DNA from: Acanthamoeba lenticulata
Taxonomy: Eukaryota > Discosea > Longamoebia > Acanthamoebidae
DNA: 55,887 nucleotides
Assembly: GCA_002179805.1 (NCBI GenBank)
Contig: NAVB01000507.1
Span: forward strand, 1-55,887
Direction: 5' to 3'
In this document: positions 32,962 to 44,692 of the stretch, in pieces
How positions within the stretch are numbered: position 1 is the first letter of the stretch
Layout of the letters: every line of letters begins with the position of its first letter
The notes under the pieces: model-generated
What the model was told of the DNA's origin: nothing
Database searches by the model: none
Seen by the model: the letters and a program-made list of their open reading frames with translations, nothing else
Made by a program: the position numbers and the translations under genes

Positions 32962-33611
32962 AGGTACCCTCCGCTGGTTGTTTTACTGCTTTCGCTCACG
33001 CCGAATGTGGAAGAATGATCTGTTCTGCGTTTCCTCGCGATCTGCACAAGGACTTAAGGAATGCCTTCAGCTCCTTGAAGACAAAACCTGCGCGATTCCA
33101 CCTTCCCGAAAGAATCTTGGGGTATGATCTCATGATGAAAAGCCACTCGAGCACAAGCTAAAAACCCTCATAGAACCCTTCAGCCCGCAAGTGCCAAGGC
33201 GATTCAAGCTTGCCAGCAGTTCACCGTCCAAGAACTTGCTATTCTGCCTCAAGGTCCACCGCTTACCCATAACCCAGTTCCGCGTAAGGCACGATCCTTT
33301 CTCTTCATGCCAGTTTCACCTAGACTGAGAACATCCTTCTTGCCCTCCTTTAGATGCGGTGCGCTCGCCACAACATTGGCTTTTGTGCGGTGTGAGCAAG
33401 AACTGCAAATGAAGCACACCTTTCCTTGACAAGAAAGGCACCTTCTCACTCGGAGACGCAACACTGAGGGAAGGCAAAGAGACGTCAGCACGACGACCTT
33501 TTAATGAAAGATCTCTCACTTGGAGAGCAGGACGGGGCGGAGGGGAAGTGGAAGCAGCAGGTAAGTCTTCCTCCCTCGCGCGCAGTTGTTCGGTTCCGAA
33601 CGCCGTCTTAG
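32962..33611. other. Region with degraded coding-like fragments
   Basis: Short plus-strand stretches look protein-like but are broken by stops. One lies just past the broken nucleotidyltransferase (about 32965-33120, with DLHKDLRNAFSSLK) and another at about 33170-33420. They may be the rest of the same or a neighbouring dead gene. No intact gene, tRNA or repeat was found. Confidence 0.4.
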
Positions 33612-35437
33612 TTAGGAGGCCAAGCCTGGAGCCCCGAGCAACTCCTCGAGCAGGTCAAAGGACGAGGCGTTCCAGGCGGGCTCGTTGAGAGGACTCGTGG
33701 TTTCACTCGCTGCAGGCTGCAGCAGCTCAAGCAGCGTGGCCTCGTCCGCATCGCGATTGCCATTCCGACCAGATGACGATGGACTCCACACCGTGGGCGT
33801 CGTCATCATCATGGAGAATGGGTGCATCATCGCATCCGTGGATGCTGGCGAAGTCGCTGGCGTGGAGTGGGAATGAGGAGACTGTGCGTCGTCGCGCCGG
33901 TGTCCGTCGCCGCCGCTGAACCAAGTGCCCAAGTACCGGTAAACCTCGGGCATGGAAAGCGGCGTGAATCGCGGACTGTCCTCCACGAGACCGTCCACGA
34001 CAGTGATGCGCCACCGTGCCTGTCATCGCAGCTCCGTGAGCGCCAAGAAGCAGAGGTGCAGAGGGAGGTCTTTGTGGCGTACGTAGCCTCGCTTGCTGAA
34101 AAAGTATTGGTTGCGGGTGCGAGTGTGGACGGCATGCTTGTCCTTCGTGATCCACGTGAACGACGCCCGGAAGGGGTCTCCGACGGCGTACGGCTTGCGC
34201 TGCGGGAAGACTGACGGAAGGATGGCGAAGAAGGTCTCCATGTCGACACGCACAATGTCGTTGATCCCGCATCCCAGCAGCTCATCCTGCGTTGTTCTAT
34301 GGACATGAGCCGTCTGTAGTGACGAGGGGCGCACAAGAAACAGGATGGGAGGAGTGCGCACCAAGCGATACCTAAGGAGCGAGCAAAAGGCCTGGTTGGC
34401 CACCGCCAGCACAGGCGGCGTCAGCTCGGACGCGTTTCTCGGCTCGTGCACCCGAAAGGCCGCCCACGGTTTGCTGAAGAATTCCATGACGCTCATGTCA
34501 GACGTCTCGTGAGCTGGGCAGAGGACCAGAGGAAGGGGGGAGAGGGAAGGCAGGTACTTGAGGTCGTCGAGGACGACGGGTTTGACGTTGTACTTGGAAA
34601 GGAACGGCATCAGCCTCTGGATCAAGAGCTGCGCCTCGGGTGTGTTGGGGTCACCGTTGTCGGCTGCGCGGTGCTCGAACGTGGGCGACGAGGGCGGGAG
34701 CCACACGGACGGCGAGGGCAACGCAGTCGACGCCGGTGATGCAGAGTTGGCGATGTTTACGGCGTGGTGGGCTTCTGTGGCGGGCTGCGCATGAATGGCC
34801 CGAAGCTCATTGCGCAAGAGTTCGTTGTCCCGCTTCACGTTCTGAAGCTCCTCCACGAGGCGGCCCAGGACCGACTCTACAGCCTGCATCTTCTCCTCGA
34901 CTGCCGACGACGGCGGCTCCGCGGCGGCAGACGAGAGGAGAGGCGCTCGCAGGGGCTGGAGCCCTGCCAAAGGCGTCGGAGCCCGTGCCTCGACCACGGG
35001 ATGCGTGCCGACAGAGGAGGCGCCAGGAGCTGGCCATTGGCTCGAGGTCAACAAGAGAAGAAGAAGAAGAGCAAAGAGTACGGCGTACGGTTGAGTTGGT
35101 GTCTCTTGGCGCTAGGTTGGTCAGCGGTGTGCGTGGCCAAGAGTGGAGGCACAGTTGCTTGCGGGACGAGGGGGTCAAGCTGGAACTTCCACGCGGGGCG
35201 ACCTCGCTTGCGCGTAGGCGCGATTTGACAACGCTCTTGCTGCCCAGCAGCCATACATCTCTTGCACGGCTGCCCTCTGAATGAATTGTGACGATTTTTG
35301 ATGAATACGGGTTGCTATTTTCATTAACTAATTTTATGAAATGGGTTTGGCCAGTACCCGTCACAAGCGGTGTGCGATTCACGACAAGGGAGGCAGGCTT
35401 TCTTCCTGCGTGCAGGCTGCATGCTTCTTCGGTACAT
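33612..35437 (-). CDS. Zn2Cys6/AT-hook/PAS-like transcription factor (copy 1)
   Basis: The likely start is ATG 35435-35437 (MYRRSMQPARRKKACLPC); another ATG at 35596 is in frame. Splicing after CDG (about 35372) to about 35283 completes the cluster CLPC, TAC, QPCKRC and ERC, with spacing C-X2-C-X6-C-X5-C-X2-C-X8-C as in fungal GAL4-type factors. TRKRGRP follows at once, an AT-hook-like minor-groove motif. A leucine-rich coiled coil (MQAVESVLGRLVEELQNV) comes next, then a PAS-like part: PPVLAVANQAFCSLL, then LLGCGINDIVRVD. The last exon is rich in S, T and P and ends LLGAPGLAS. I expect a nuclear DNA-binding dimer; the ligand of the PAS-like domain is unknown. The design resembles fungal Ert1/AcuK regulators as I recall them. 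Confidence 0.82.
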
Positions 35438-35638
35438 AGCTTTTGCTTCGGCCTCAGCTCCCGCTTCCTTCGTTGCACAAAAGTGCGATTGGCGCAACAA
35501 AGTTCCTCGGGCATCGTTTCTTCTATTCCCGATTGGGTCGCAATTTAGAGGCCAATCGCGATTTTGTGCCGCCACCTTGCTAATTGTCTGCGACATACCA
35601 ACAAAACAACGTTTTTCGAGTTAAAAAGTGGCCCTTTT

Positions 35639-38101
35639 CTACACGCCCCAATAGCCCCCGAAGTCGGGGGACTGTGGAGGAGGAGGCGATGGCGGGATGG
35701 TCAATCCGGAGGGAGTCCCGACCGGTGGTGGCGGCCCGTGACTCGGCTGTGGCGGCAAGGAGGCGTATGTCGGGTGGGTCGGCAGGAAGTGGCCGGAGTG
35801 GACGGGCCGTCCTTCGAGCCATGGCGGCGGTGGTGGTCGAGCAAAGACCGTCGGCGCCGGAGGTGGTGGGGGATACGGCGTCGTGGCATGACGCTGAGCC
35901 ATCGCATGATTGCAAGATGCACACACAAGGGGCGGCGGAGGAGAGGATCTGTGTCCAAGATCGGGCGCTACCAACGTCGGCGTTCCGCAATACGCGCACA
36001 AGCCTGCGTCGCCCCCAGAGCATCAGGGTTAGTTCTTTCGAGTATGGCTTCGTGGCTCAAGCTGGGCGAACCTTGTTGTGGCGGTTCGCGAGCACCAAAG
36101 ACCGAAGTGGAAGTGAGCGCAAGCGAGTTGATCTGTGCCTCCTCTTCTTGGCTTAAAGGGATGTGTTCGGTGCGCTCCACACAGGCCATCACCCATTGCC
36201 ACTGTGGTTGGACCCACTAGCGTGAGAAATGAAGTCCTCACCGTTTATGGAAGAAGAAGAGAAGCTTACCTTGCCCTGTTGGTTGTAGAAGATTTGGTAG
36301 CGAACGTGCAAACGCAGAGCGCGCTGGTCCTTTCGCAGGCACTTAAAGGACAGGTTAAGTACGTCTGTGAAGGGAAGCGACGTCCTGGTCGTAATCGCAG
36401 TCGTAAGGACTGAGTTGCGCGCAGATGATACACACGTTGTTCGAGCGAACGTACTGTTGGAAGATAAGGTGGATCATCTTCTTTTTGTGGTGGTCCTCCA
36501 GTTGAGAGATGCGCTGCGAGCTTGTGCCGAGAAGCTCGTGCTGCACACCCGTCCCATGTGCCATCAATATGTGAAATGGGTTTTTATAGAGAGAAAACGG
36601 TGGTGGTGGTAAGTACCGATGCGAAGCCTGTTAGGTGGCAGAATGCGTTGTTGACGTAGATGATGGTAGGTGGCTTCATGTCTTCGCCGAGCAGCCGAGC
36701 CGGCACGCGGAGCGCCCAGCACGGTTTTCTGTGTACGCACGGATTGATCATTAGTCAGTAATGTGCACGACAAGCGGAAGAAACCGCACTTGTGTACCTG
36801 ATGTCGTCCACGACAAAGGGCGCGCTCGGGGAGTTGAGCGCGGCGTACTCGCTGAGGAACGGGAAGTGCTGGAGCATGGTTCGCCTCGCGATCGCCAATG
36901 AGTCGTGCAATGATGCGTGTGAGGGAAATGGCTCCAGCCGGGCGAAGACGGCTGTGGAGGACTCTGTGGGGGATGTTATCTCATCGAAGCTCTCCCCGTA
37001 GCCGCCAGTCCGGTCGATCTCGGCGTAGTGTTGTGGCCCACCACCCGGGGCAGCCGCGAAGTGGGAGGTCGGTTGTGATGGTGGCGAGGATTGGTGCGGC
37101 GATTGCTGTTGGGCGAGGGCGGAGACCTGCTCCGACAGCGACTCCATCAACCGCTCGACGTCGTCTTGTCGCTTGCGAAGCGCTTCGAACTCGCTCTGGA
37201 CAACCTTTACGGTCTTCTTGAGTTCGTTTATCTCCTGCACGAGTAGCGAAAGCACCGAATCCATGGCCGGAGGAGAAGCACTCGCCAGCATTGGCGACGC
37301 CGACAAGGATGATGAGGACGAAGAGAAATTGGGGGATGACGGAGTAGTGGCGAAGACAGACTGGCCAGGAGAAAAGGGTGTGGCGCCCACTGCAGAGCTG
37401 AACGGGAACTGGGGATTGTTCCTTGAAGCCGATGGTGTGGAACTGGTTGATGTTGTCGCTGGCATCTGTGGAAACGAAGGAGGAATTTGTTAGGCCGGTT
37501 GAAGAACATGAAGGATGAGCACAGGCGGCGCACCAGCGCAATTGGTAACACCGGCATTGGAGGAGATGGGTGGCGATTCGCTGGTTGGGATGAATCACTA
37601 CCGGACTGATGCATAGGCGCTGGCGCGGGTGTGGTTCTTGGTGTGCCTTCTTCTGTTGTCCTAGTGAGACTACATCCCCACTTTGAAGCGCGTGGAAGAG
37701 AAAAAAGGGGAGAAGTACCATCGGCTTTAGGTTTGGGTGGGCGACCACGCTTCTTGGGCTCAGTGAAGTGACACTTGTCTGGGATCCCCTCAGTCACGCA
37801 TCTCCTGCATGGCTTCGTCCTGCAGACACAAAAGGTCAAAACAAAGTCCCGTTGTAAACCAGCTGCCAAGGAGTGCACCACCAAAGAGAGTCGCGTTTTT
37901 CTCCGCCCTCCAGGCCACAAGAAAGATTGAAGGAGTGCAAGAAGTTTCATACCCTGTGCAGGCCGTGTGAGCCACCCTACAAAGGACGCATGCTTGTGAG
38001 AAGGCTGGTTGCTTTCGTTTGAGTGGAGTGGATATGGAGGCCATTTGGCGACGAAGCTCTCTGAGAGTCGTAGTTGCTGCACACAACCGAGCCGTTGTCA
38101 T
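35639..38101 (-). CDS. Zn2Cys6/AT-hook/PAS-like transcription factor (copy 2) with extra zinc-ribbon-like end
   Basis: The start is ATG 38099-38101, or the in-frame ATG at 38044 (MASIST). CVLC, TAC (exon 1, donor after CTG at about 37953) joins KPCRRCVTEGIPDKC at about 37815, giving the same six-Cys spacing as copy 1. KKRGRPPK follows. A serine/proline-rich part with the coiled coil VLSLLVQEINELKKTVKVV comes next, then PFLSEYAALNSPSAPFVVDD and a PAS-like core, PTIIYVNNAFCHLTGF, ISQLEDHH and RYQIFYNQQG, over several exons. Unlike the other copies it ends with CAYC and, about 21 residues later, CASC, a possible zinc ribbon, and then a proline-rich tail finishing FGGYWGV. The function is probably transcriptional control. 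Exons near 36000-36300 are uncertain. Confidence 0.8.
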
Positions 38102-38654
38102 TTTTGAAATAAACTGCCGCTGCTTTTTATTCCTGATAGCACAACCGGTTGCACGGGTTAGCCCCGCTTGGCCCTGCGCAACAGGGACGCGGTTTCAGGA
38201 ACCGTGCCAGAGGTCAACACCGATCTAGAGGTGAAGGCCAAGGACTTAAGAAGAGCCAATAAACACAAGAAGCTCAAGAACTCCATCCTTTCCTGTGTTT
38301 CTACTCAGAACTTGCTGTGCTCACCCTTAGGCCTCATTCAGCAGAAAGGCAGTGACGTCACTCCAGTCTTTCCCAAGTACATCACCCCGGTGACGATCGT
38401 CGTTATCCGCAACTTCCATAATCTTCTCATCTGTTCGCCACTGGTGTCTGCGCCTAAAGAGCGCGACGCGAGCAAGCATCTGTGCTCAGAGCGAACCTTG
38501 GCAGGTCCAAAGTGAAGCACGAACTGAGAAAAAAGCCTATTGGCAAGGCAAAGCCATTTTTTAAATTCCTTTCGGAAGTTGCCCTGAATATTTCCTCGGG
38601 CCTTTTTGGAGCACAATACCGGACCCGCAAGAGCTGTAGAGAGGAGGTTGTGCA
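38102..38654. promoter_or_regulatory. Centre of the head-to-head factor cluster
   Basis: These 553 bases separate copy 2 (minus) from copy 3 (plus), so they hold both promoters. A plus-strand frame at 38168-38515 could encode 115 residues but has no ATG-quality start, no motif and ordinary codon bias, so I do not call it a gene. The sequence AAATAAACTGC at about 38105 and AT-rich parts at about 38550-38600 are the main features. Confidence 0.4.
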
Positions 38655-40696
38655 ATGGCAACTGATTGCACAAACAAAGCCTGTCGTCTGTGCCGTCTTT
38701 CTCATACAGCCTGTGATGGGTACGCTCGAAAGATAATAATAACCCACAAAATCGCGATTGAGATTTTTGTTATGTGCAACGTCCCTCTTTTCTGGTTCCC
38801 TTGTGTGCATTTACATGCTTCGCGTAATATATATATATTAAACACTTGGTGTTGAGTGCAGAGCGCGTCCATGCAGGCGCTGCGTAGCCCTCGGGAAGCC
38901 TGAACTATGCCAGGATGTCGAGCCTAAGAAGCGTGGCCGTCCCCCGAAGCACTTTCCCGCCACCACAGAGGGGGGCTGGAGGCTGACGAAGAAGCAAAAG
39001 GCAGATGCACCCTCGAAGAGCAGCTCGTCCGAAGGTTCCCCTCCATCTCCTTTTTCTGGGGTTGTCTCGTGTATTGAAGACCGTATTTCTCGTTCACCCA
39101 GCGGCCAAGGTGTCGAATCCGCCTTCGCCCGACTCGTCACCTACCCATTCTCCACGCAGCTCATGTGCCGACCTTGGCCTCCATTCCGCCGACCGAGCAG
39201 GCGGAGACGATAATTTGCTCATCACTCTCGTGAACGAGCTCCGCGGCACCAAGCAAGAGCTCAAGAGCGAGATCTCCGCGTTCTATCAGACCGTCGAGCG
39301 GCGATTGGCCCAGACCGAAGAGAAGATGAACTCCATCCTCTCGATGCTGCCGTTCAACGCGTCGTCCACCGTGACATCTATGCCGTCGTCTTCCCCCACA
39401 CACACCACAACCAAGCTCTCGGTTCTGTCTGCTTCGATGCGATCAGAGCTCATACGCCAGCTTCCCTTCCTGGCCGACTTCAATCTGGACTCCTCCACAC
39501 CTTTTGTTGTCGATGATTTGGGGTACACGCTTCCCCGCTTGTATCCTCCGCTGCACGAGTGCGTATGGTGGGGGCTCACCTCGCTCCGCTCTTTTACGCT
39601 CCTCCAGGAAGCCCGTGCTTGCTCAACGGTTCTCTGAAGCCACGCGCGTGGAAGATATGCTCCCGCCCACCATCGTGTGGGCGAACGACAGCTTCTGCTC
39701 CCTCATGAAGGTCCCTCTGGTACGCCTATCCACCTTTGTGGGGGGGGGTCTCGCCAAAAGCTCATGTAAGTTCTCTCTTGTCGTGTGGTCACCACGCAGT
39801 ACGATTTGCTGGGTAGGCGAGGCCAGGGAGATGCTCGAACGGCGGAGATGTTACTCCCCTACATGCTCAACCGGGGTTCGGGGCTCACCGGCGACATCCT
39901 CCCCCTCAGCCTCAAGTGGCCCAGGAAAGATGGCAAGGTCTTGACGCTCCGCACACGCAACCAGATCTTCTACAATCAGAGCGGATGGGTATGCCTGTCA
40001 TCCACCCCGCCCCATCTTGGTGATCTTGCTTGCGCGCTGATCAGCTTTTGACGCCGCTGCATTATGCAGGCCAAGTGGTTGCTGATGGTGGTGGAGACGG
40101 CCGAGGAGGAATCGACTGTGCGAATACAGCCAGCACCTGCTACAATGCCGTCTACCACTCCGCCCTACTGCTTCACCCATCCGCACCCACACCCGCACCC
40201 CCATCCGCACTCGCACCCACACGTGCACGCGCATCCGCATCCTCACCCGCACCCGCACGCCCATGGACACACGCATGTCCACACGCCGCCGCAGCAGCAG
40301 CACTTCATGGGCGTAGGGTCCTCAGAGGAGTGGCGCCCGCACAACGAAAAGGAGCCCTTCTCCTTCTCTGCCTTCCCCTCGTGCTTTTCGTCGCTTCCCT
40401 TCTCCCTCCCTCCGCGCTTCCCAGGGGAGCCCAGCCCCAACACCACCGCCGCTGCCGCGACGACGACCATAGTTAGCGACGCCGGGGGAGGCGGAAGCGG
40501 AAGCGGCGGTTTAGGCCAAGCCACGACGCACCAAGCGCTGGGCAGCTTCTCTTCCGAGCAGAGCCCGCGAACAGACACCAATAAGCAGGGCCGTGGAGAG
40601 GCCGAGATGGACGAACTGCTTTCGGCGCTCATCTCGCCCAACTCCTTCCCGACGGCCTCCATTCCGACAGCTGCGTGGGAGTGGGACTGCGCGTGA
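38655..40696 (+). CDS. Zn2Cys6/AT-hook/PAS-like transcription factor (copy 3) with His-Pro tract
   Basis: From ATG 38655 exon 1 gives CRLC, TAC and CDG. It joins RPCRRCVALGKPELC at about 38860, with the same six-Cys spacing and the same intron position as copies 1 and 2. KKRGRPPKHF follows. Then come a coiled-coil segment (LITLVNELRGTKQELKSEI), the PAS-like core (IRQLPFLADFNLD, PFVVDD, PPTIVWANDSFCSLM), WPRKDGKVLTLRTRNQIFYN and a last exon. That exon holds about 35 residues of alternating His and Pro (40168-40281), then Ser/Gly-rich sequence, and ends WEWDCA. The histidine tract could bind Zn or Ni or help phase separation (inference). Two frame changes near 39100 and 39780 need splicing, and exact joins there are not certain. 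Confidence 0.8.
40171..40290 (+). repeat. CACCCG coding repeat (His-Pro tract)
   Basis: A degenerate tandem repeat of CAC-CCG-type units inside copy 3 encodes alternating His with Pro, Ser, Val, Ala, Gly and Thr. Codons vary (CAC/CAT, CCG/CCC/CCT), so this is an older tract under protein-level constraint rather than a fresh microsatellite. Confidence 0.8.
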
Positions 40697-40954
40697 GGCT
40701 GTTTTGGGTCGAAGTCTATTCGTGGGCTGTCCACGGATCGCCACACAAGCGTGAAGAAATGTACAAAATCATACACTCAGTCAACAGCTGTTGGTCGGGC
40801 AGGGCACCTGCTCTCAGACGTCTTCTTCTTTTATTTGCGTGCGGAGTTCCACCAGCCTGGCAACACAATTTTTAGTGCTAACGTCAAACGGTTGGAGGGG
40901 CAGAGAGAGGCAGTCACAAGAAGAGAGAGGGACTGGTGCGGGCGAGTGTGGTGT

Positions 40955-43390
40955 ATGGAAGCAAAGATGAGGACGGCACGCGCATGTTCCAACTGCAAGA
41001 TGGCACATACTGCTTGTGACAGCAACCGCCCGTGTGGTCGATGCATGTCGCTGGGCAAGGAAGACACCTGCGTTGACGTCGAGAGAAAGAAGAGAGGGCG
41101 ACCAAAAAATCTAGGCGGCGCCGACAATACCGAGACCAGCATATCTGGGGCTGAAATCAAAACAGAGCCCTCAACATCTGGGTTCGCCTACCATGGGACG
41201 ATGCACGAGGCCGTAAAGAGGCAGCGAGCCGGTACCCCCCCCCCTCTCTTTGTCTCTTGTGAGCAAATTGCACGCTACGATTTGCTCATTTTTGGGCTCA
41301 ATCTGCCGGCAGATGGACCCTCATTTCACGGCCGCTACGTTGCTGGCGGAACCGGCGGCGTCTTTGCGTCGCCGTACATGGTTCCTCAGGCCTTCGCGCA
41401 GCAGCCGCACGTCGGCACGACGTTGCCGGCCCGCCACTCGCCCAACTCGTCATCGCCCTCGTCCTCCTCCCCCACGACAGCATTCTCCGCGGCCAGCTTC
41501 GCCAGCGATCACGACCGAGAGAGCGACCGAACGGCCGGCGGTGGCACGGCCATGTTAGAGTCTGTGCTCTCGCTCCTCGTGGAGGAGGTCAAGGAGCTGC
41601 GCCACACTACGCAACAGCTTCGGGAGGAACACATGCTGCTCGCCAACGAGGTGGCCGCGCTCCAGCAGCGCCAGTCAGAACGCGACAACGAGCGCGATCG
41701 TGAACGCGCGGCGCACCCAGGCTCCGCCAATTTGTCGCCGTCGTCAGACACCTCTTCGCCGTTCGGCGTCGCCCACGCCGCTTCGTTCGTGCCCACCTCC
41801 ACGTCGACCTTCTTTACACGCGATCGCGTACAGCCCATGCTCGCCCGCCCCGACTTAGTGGAGCAACACAACTCCTCTTCGCCGCCTTCGACGGCCAGCA
41901 GCTCCTTTGTTCAGTCCGTCCCTTCGACAAGCCAGACCTCAACCTATCAGTACAGTTCGGCGAGCACCAGCACCAGCAGCACCAGCACGAGTAGCACCAG
42001 CAGCAGCAGCGCCGGGCCGTCGGGCTCTGTCGTTCCACGCCCGATTGGTCCGCTGGTGAGCGTGCAGGCCGCAGCCTATGCGCGGAGGGAGATCGTAAAC
42101 TACTTGCCCTTCCTCTCCAAGTACCCCATCAGCTCGCCCGAAGCGCCCTTTGCCATCGACGACGTCAGTCGGCCCTTTGCCGCCGTGCGCCGTGTGTCGG
42201 GCGTGCCCGGCGAGTGGGAGCATAGCCCGCCCATCTTTGTCTTTGCCAGCGCGGCCTTTTGCTCCATGGTCAAGTACCCGCTCAACGAGCTCCTGGGCTG
42301 CCCGCTGTCCAAGGTGATGTTCCCCGATGAGCAGATCAAACGCAAGATGAACCCCTTCATCACCCAACGCACGTCCTATCCGCTGAGGTTCCTCCACCCC
42401 TTCCTCATTCTCCTCGCTCCCCTCTTCCTTCACCTCGCTGTGCGTCCGTCGCACGCACTCACGGCCTTGCCTTTGTGGCGGCGCAAACAGCGAGTTGATC
42501 TACCACTCGGCCCTGTGCGTCACCAAAGACGGGAAGCTGTTCCGATTCCCCTCCATCTACCAGATCTGCTACTCGGAGCAGGGCCAGGCGCGGTGGGGCA
42601 TCATCTGCGGCACTGGCGAGGACATTGAACCGGTCACCTTTGAGGTTGCCCTCCTGCTCATCGTCCCTCCTCACTCGTATCATCACATGCACGTCGTGGT
42701 TGTGGTTGCTGATTCGAAAGCCGCCCGCAAACACAACACACCGAATGCGTAGACGCACATCCCGTCTGCAGTGTCGGCCGCGACTTTGTTCGCTCGCGAA
42801 AGGGATGACCCGACTGCTCTAGAGAATCTCCAGTGGGGCGGCGACTGGATGGCCACGAACCCTGGCGGCGTTGGCGGGGGACATGAGACCTTCTTCGGCA
42901 TTGGTACTGCTAGCTGACCGTTTACTTGCCGTATTGCCGGGAAGGACGAGCGGCGCAGCGACGCCGCGGCTCACGTGGCCTTTGCGCAGGATCACATGGG
43001 AGAGACTTCTTCTCCATGCCCGCGGACAACTCGTCGACGCAGCTCGTCAGCCGTGGGAGCAAGATCAACGCCATGCTGGCCAAGGACTCGATGACGGCGC
43101 GGGCTCCAGCAAGGATCACAGAGCTCGACTCTGGCGAGGCCAGCGATGATCGGGCAGGCAACAACGGTGGCCCTGCTCCGGTCAGCAGCGCGGAGCTCCT
43201 CCCGTTTTCTCCTACCTTTGGTTCGTCTCCACCAGCGCGCTTGCTATTAGAACTAAAGCCCTGGAACCAGAGCTCATGCTGATGGGGACCAACAGGGTCA
43301 GGCGGAGGCGACTATGGTTGGTTGCTGCGGGATAACCCACCATTTGGCGACGGCAGCGGCCTCAGCCCGCACACGAACATGAAGTGGTGA
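40955..43390 (+). CDS. Zn2Cys6/AT-hook/PAS-like transcription factor (copy 4)
   Basis: From ATG 40955 (MEAKMRTARACSNCK) the whole cluster lies in one exon: CSNC, TAC, RPCGRC and DTC, with spacing X2-X6-X5-X2-X8. The intron that splits the cluster in copies 1-3 is missing here. RKKRGRPKN follows. A long S/T/P-rich linker has the coiled coil LLVEEVKELRHTTQQLREE. The PAS-like core shows PFLSKYPISSPEAPFAIDD, PPIFVFASAAFCSMV, LLGCPLSKVMFPDEQI and then, in later exons, SELIYHSALCVTKDGKLFR. The C-terminal part holds ALENLQWGGDWMATNPG and a last exon from about 43298, reached by a GT-AG join after SPTFG, ending GLSPHTNMKW. It is the largest copy and about 7 in 10 of its first 480 residues are in one exon. 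Nuclear regulator; targets unknown. Confidence 0.85.
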
Positions 43391-43551
43391 TGGCCACCAG
43401 AAGCCAAGCGCGTGTACAGCAAGAAAAAACTTTGAGTATTTATTTTCCTTAAACCATTTCTTTGTTGGACTGTTCTGTGCCGCGTTTTGGGTCTCCTGAT
43501 CGCACATTTGACGGTCCAGCTCGAGAGCGCATTACCATCCATTTCAAAACA

Positions 43552-44692
43552 ATGAGGAGAGTTGCTTGCGCTGGTCTCAAGAACAACTTCGAGCTCAGGA
43601 CCACGGCAGTGCAAACTGCCCGAATCCTCGAGAGGTGAGCCTACAATTTAAGTCATGGGGGAGGGCAAAACCGCACCTTTATCAAACAACAATTTGTTGA
43701 CCCTCTTTCTTCAGGAGCGAGCTTGGCCCTGTGGGTGTGCGTCACTACCCCGGTAACATGAAGGAGTGTACGTTGCTGCATCGGCCTTTATTATTACCCG
43801 CCCCCTCCCCTCCTTCCCAAATGTACTCACTTATGATTGTTTCAATGCTTCAGTGAGGCTCAGGCTTACGGCCATCAAGAACATTAAGAAGATCACTTCG
43901 ACCATGAAGATGATTGCCGCTGCCAAGCAAAGCAAGGCTCAGTCCGTTCTCATGAAGACTCGCCCGGCCGCTGAGACGAGCCAGCGCTTCGTGCAGGAGT
44001 TCTTCCCCTCGCCCGCTGAGGGCGAGCCCAACCCCGCTGAGGAGGCCTCCGGCAAGCACCTGATCGTGGCCGTGACGTCTGATCGTGGCCTGTGCGGTGG
44101 TGTCAATTCGAGCATCATCAAGGCCAGCGCGGCCGTCTCGCGCAACCACCCCGAGAACACGCAGCTCTTCCTCCTCGGCGACAAGTCCAAGGCTGGCCTT
44201 CAGCGCGAGTTCGCCCCCTCGATTCTCTACACCATCAATGAGGTCGGCGCCAACAGAAAGACTTCCTTCACCGAGGTGTCCCAGGTGGCTGAGCTCATCT
44301 CGCGCCAGTCGTTCGAGAATGTTACCATTCTCTACAACCAGTTCGAGTCGGTGATGGCCTTCACCACCAAGAGGAAGGTGTTCCCCGCCCCGAAGGCCTT
44401 CGTCGAGGCTGAGCGCAGGTTCTCGGCCTACGAGTTCGAGGGCAGTCACGAGGAGATCCTGGCCGACTACTGGCAGTTCACCCTCGCCTCGCAGCTCTAC
44501 AGCTCCCTTGCCGAATCGCAGACCGCCGAATTGGCTACCCGCATGACTTCCATGGACAATGCTACCAAGAACGCCTCGGAGGTTCTCAGCAAGCTCACCA
44601 TCAAGTACAACAGAACCAGGCAGGCTGCCATTACCACCGAATTGACTGAGATCGTGTCCGGTGCTGCGGCTATTGAGGAAGCCTCTGCCTAA
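43552..44692 (+). CDS. ATP5F1C: Mitochondrial ATP synthase F1 gamma subunit
   Basis: The gamma subunit is the central rotating shaft of F1-ATPase in mitochondria. Exon 1 (ATG 43552) encodes a basic, amphipathic leader, MRRVACAGLKNNFELR, suited to mitochondrial import. Exon joins at about 43636/43714 and 43767/43855 lead to LRLRLTAIKNIKKITSTMKM, the conserved N-terminal helix. Inside the long last exon come VAVTSDRGLCGGVNSSIIK, the hallmark of the family, and at the end the helix TSMDNATKNASEVLSKLTI and KYNRTRQAAITTELTEIV. The protein is about 345 residues. High use of C-ending codons suggests strong expression. Confidence 0.97.

Noticed and set aside
32962..33611. Possible transposable-element remnant
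   Set aside because: I found no terminal repeats, target-site duplications or reverse-transcriptase/transposase motifs. The fragments fit better as decay of the neighbouring broken gene.
38168..38515. A 115-residue open frame between factor copies 2 and 3
   Set aside because: It has no good start context, no motif and no clear codon bias, and it lies in what must be the promoter region of two divergent genes.
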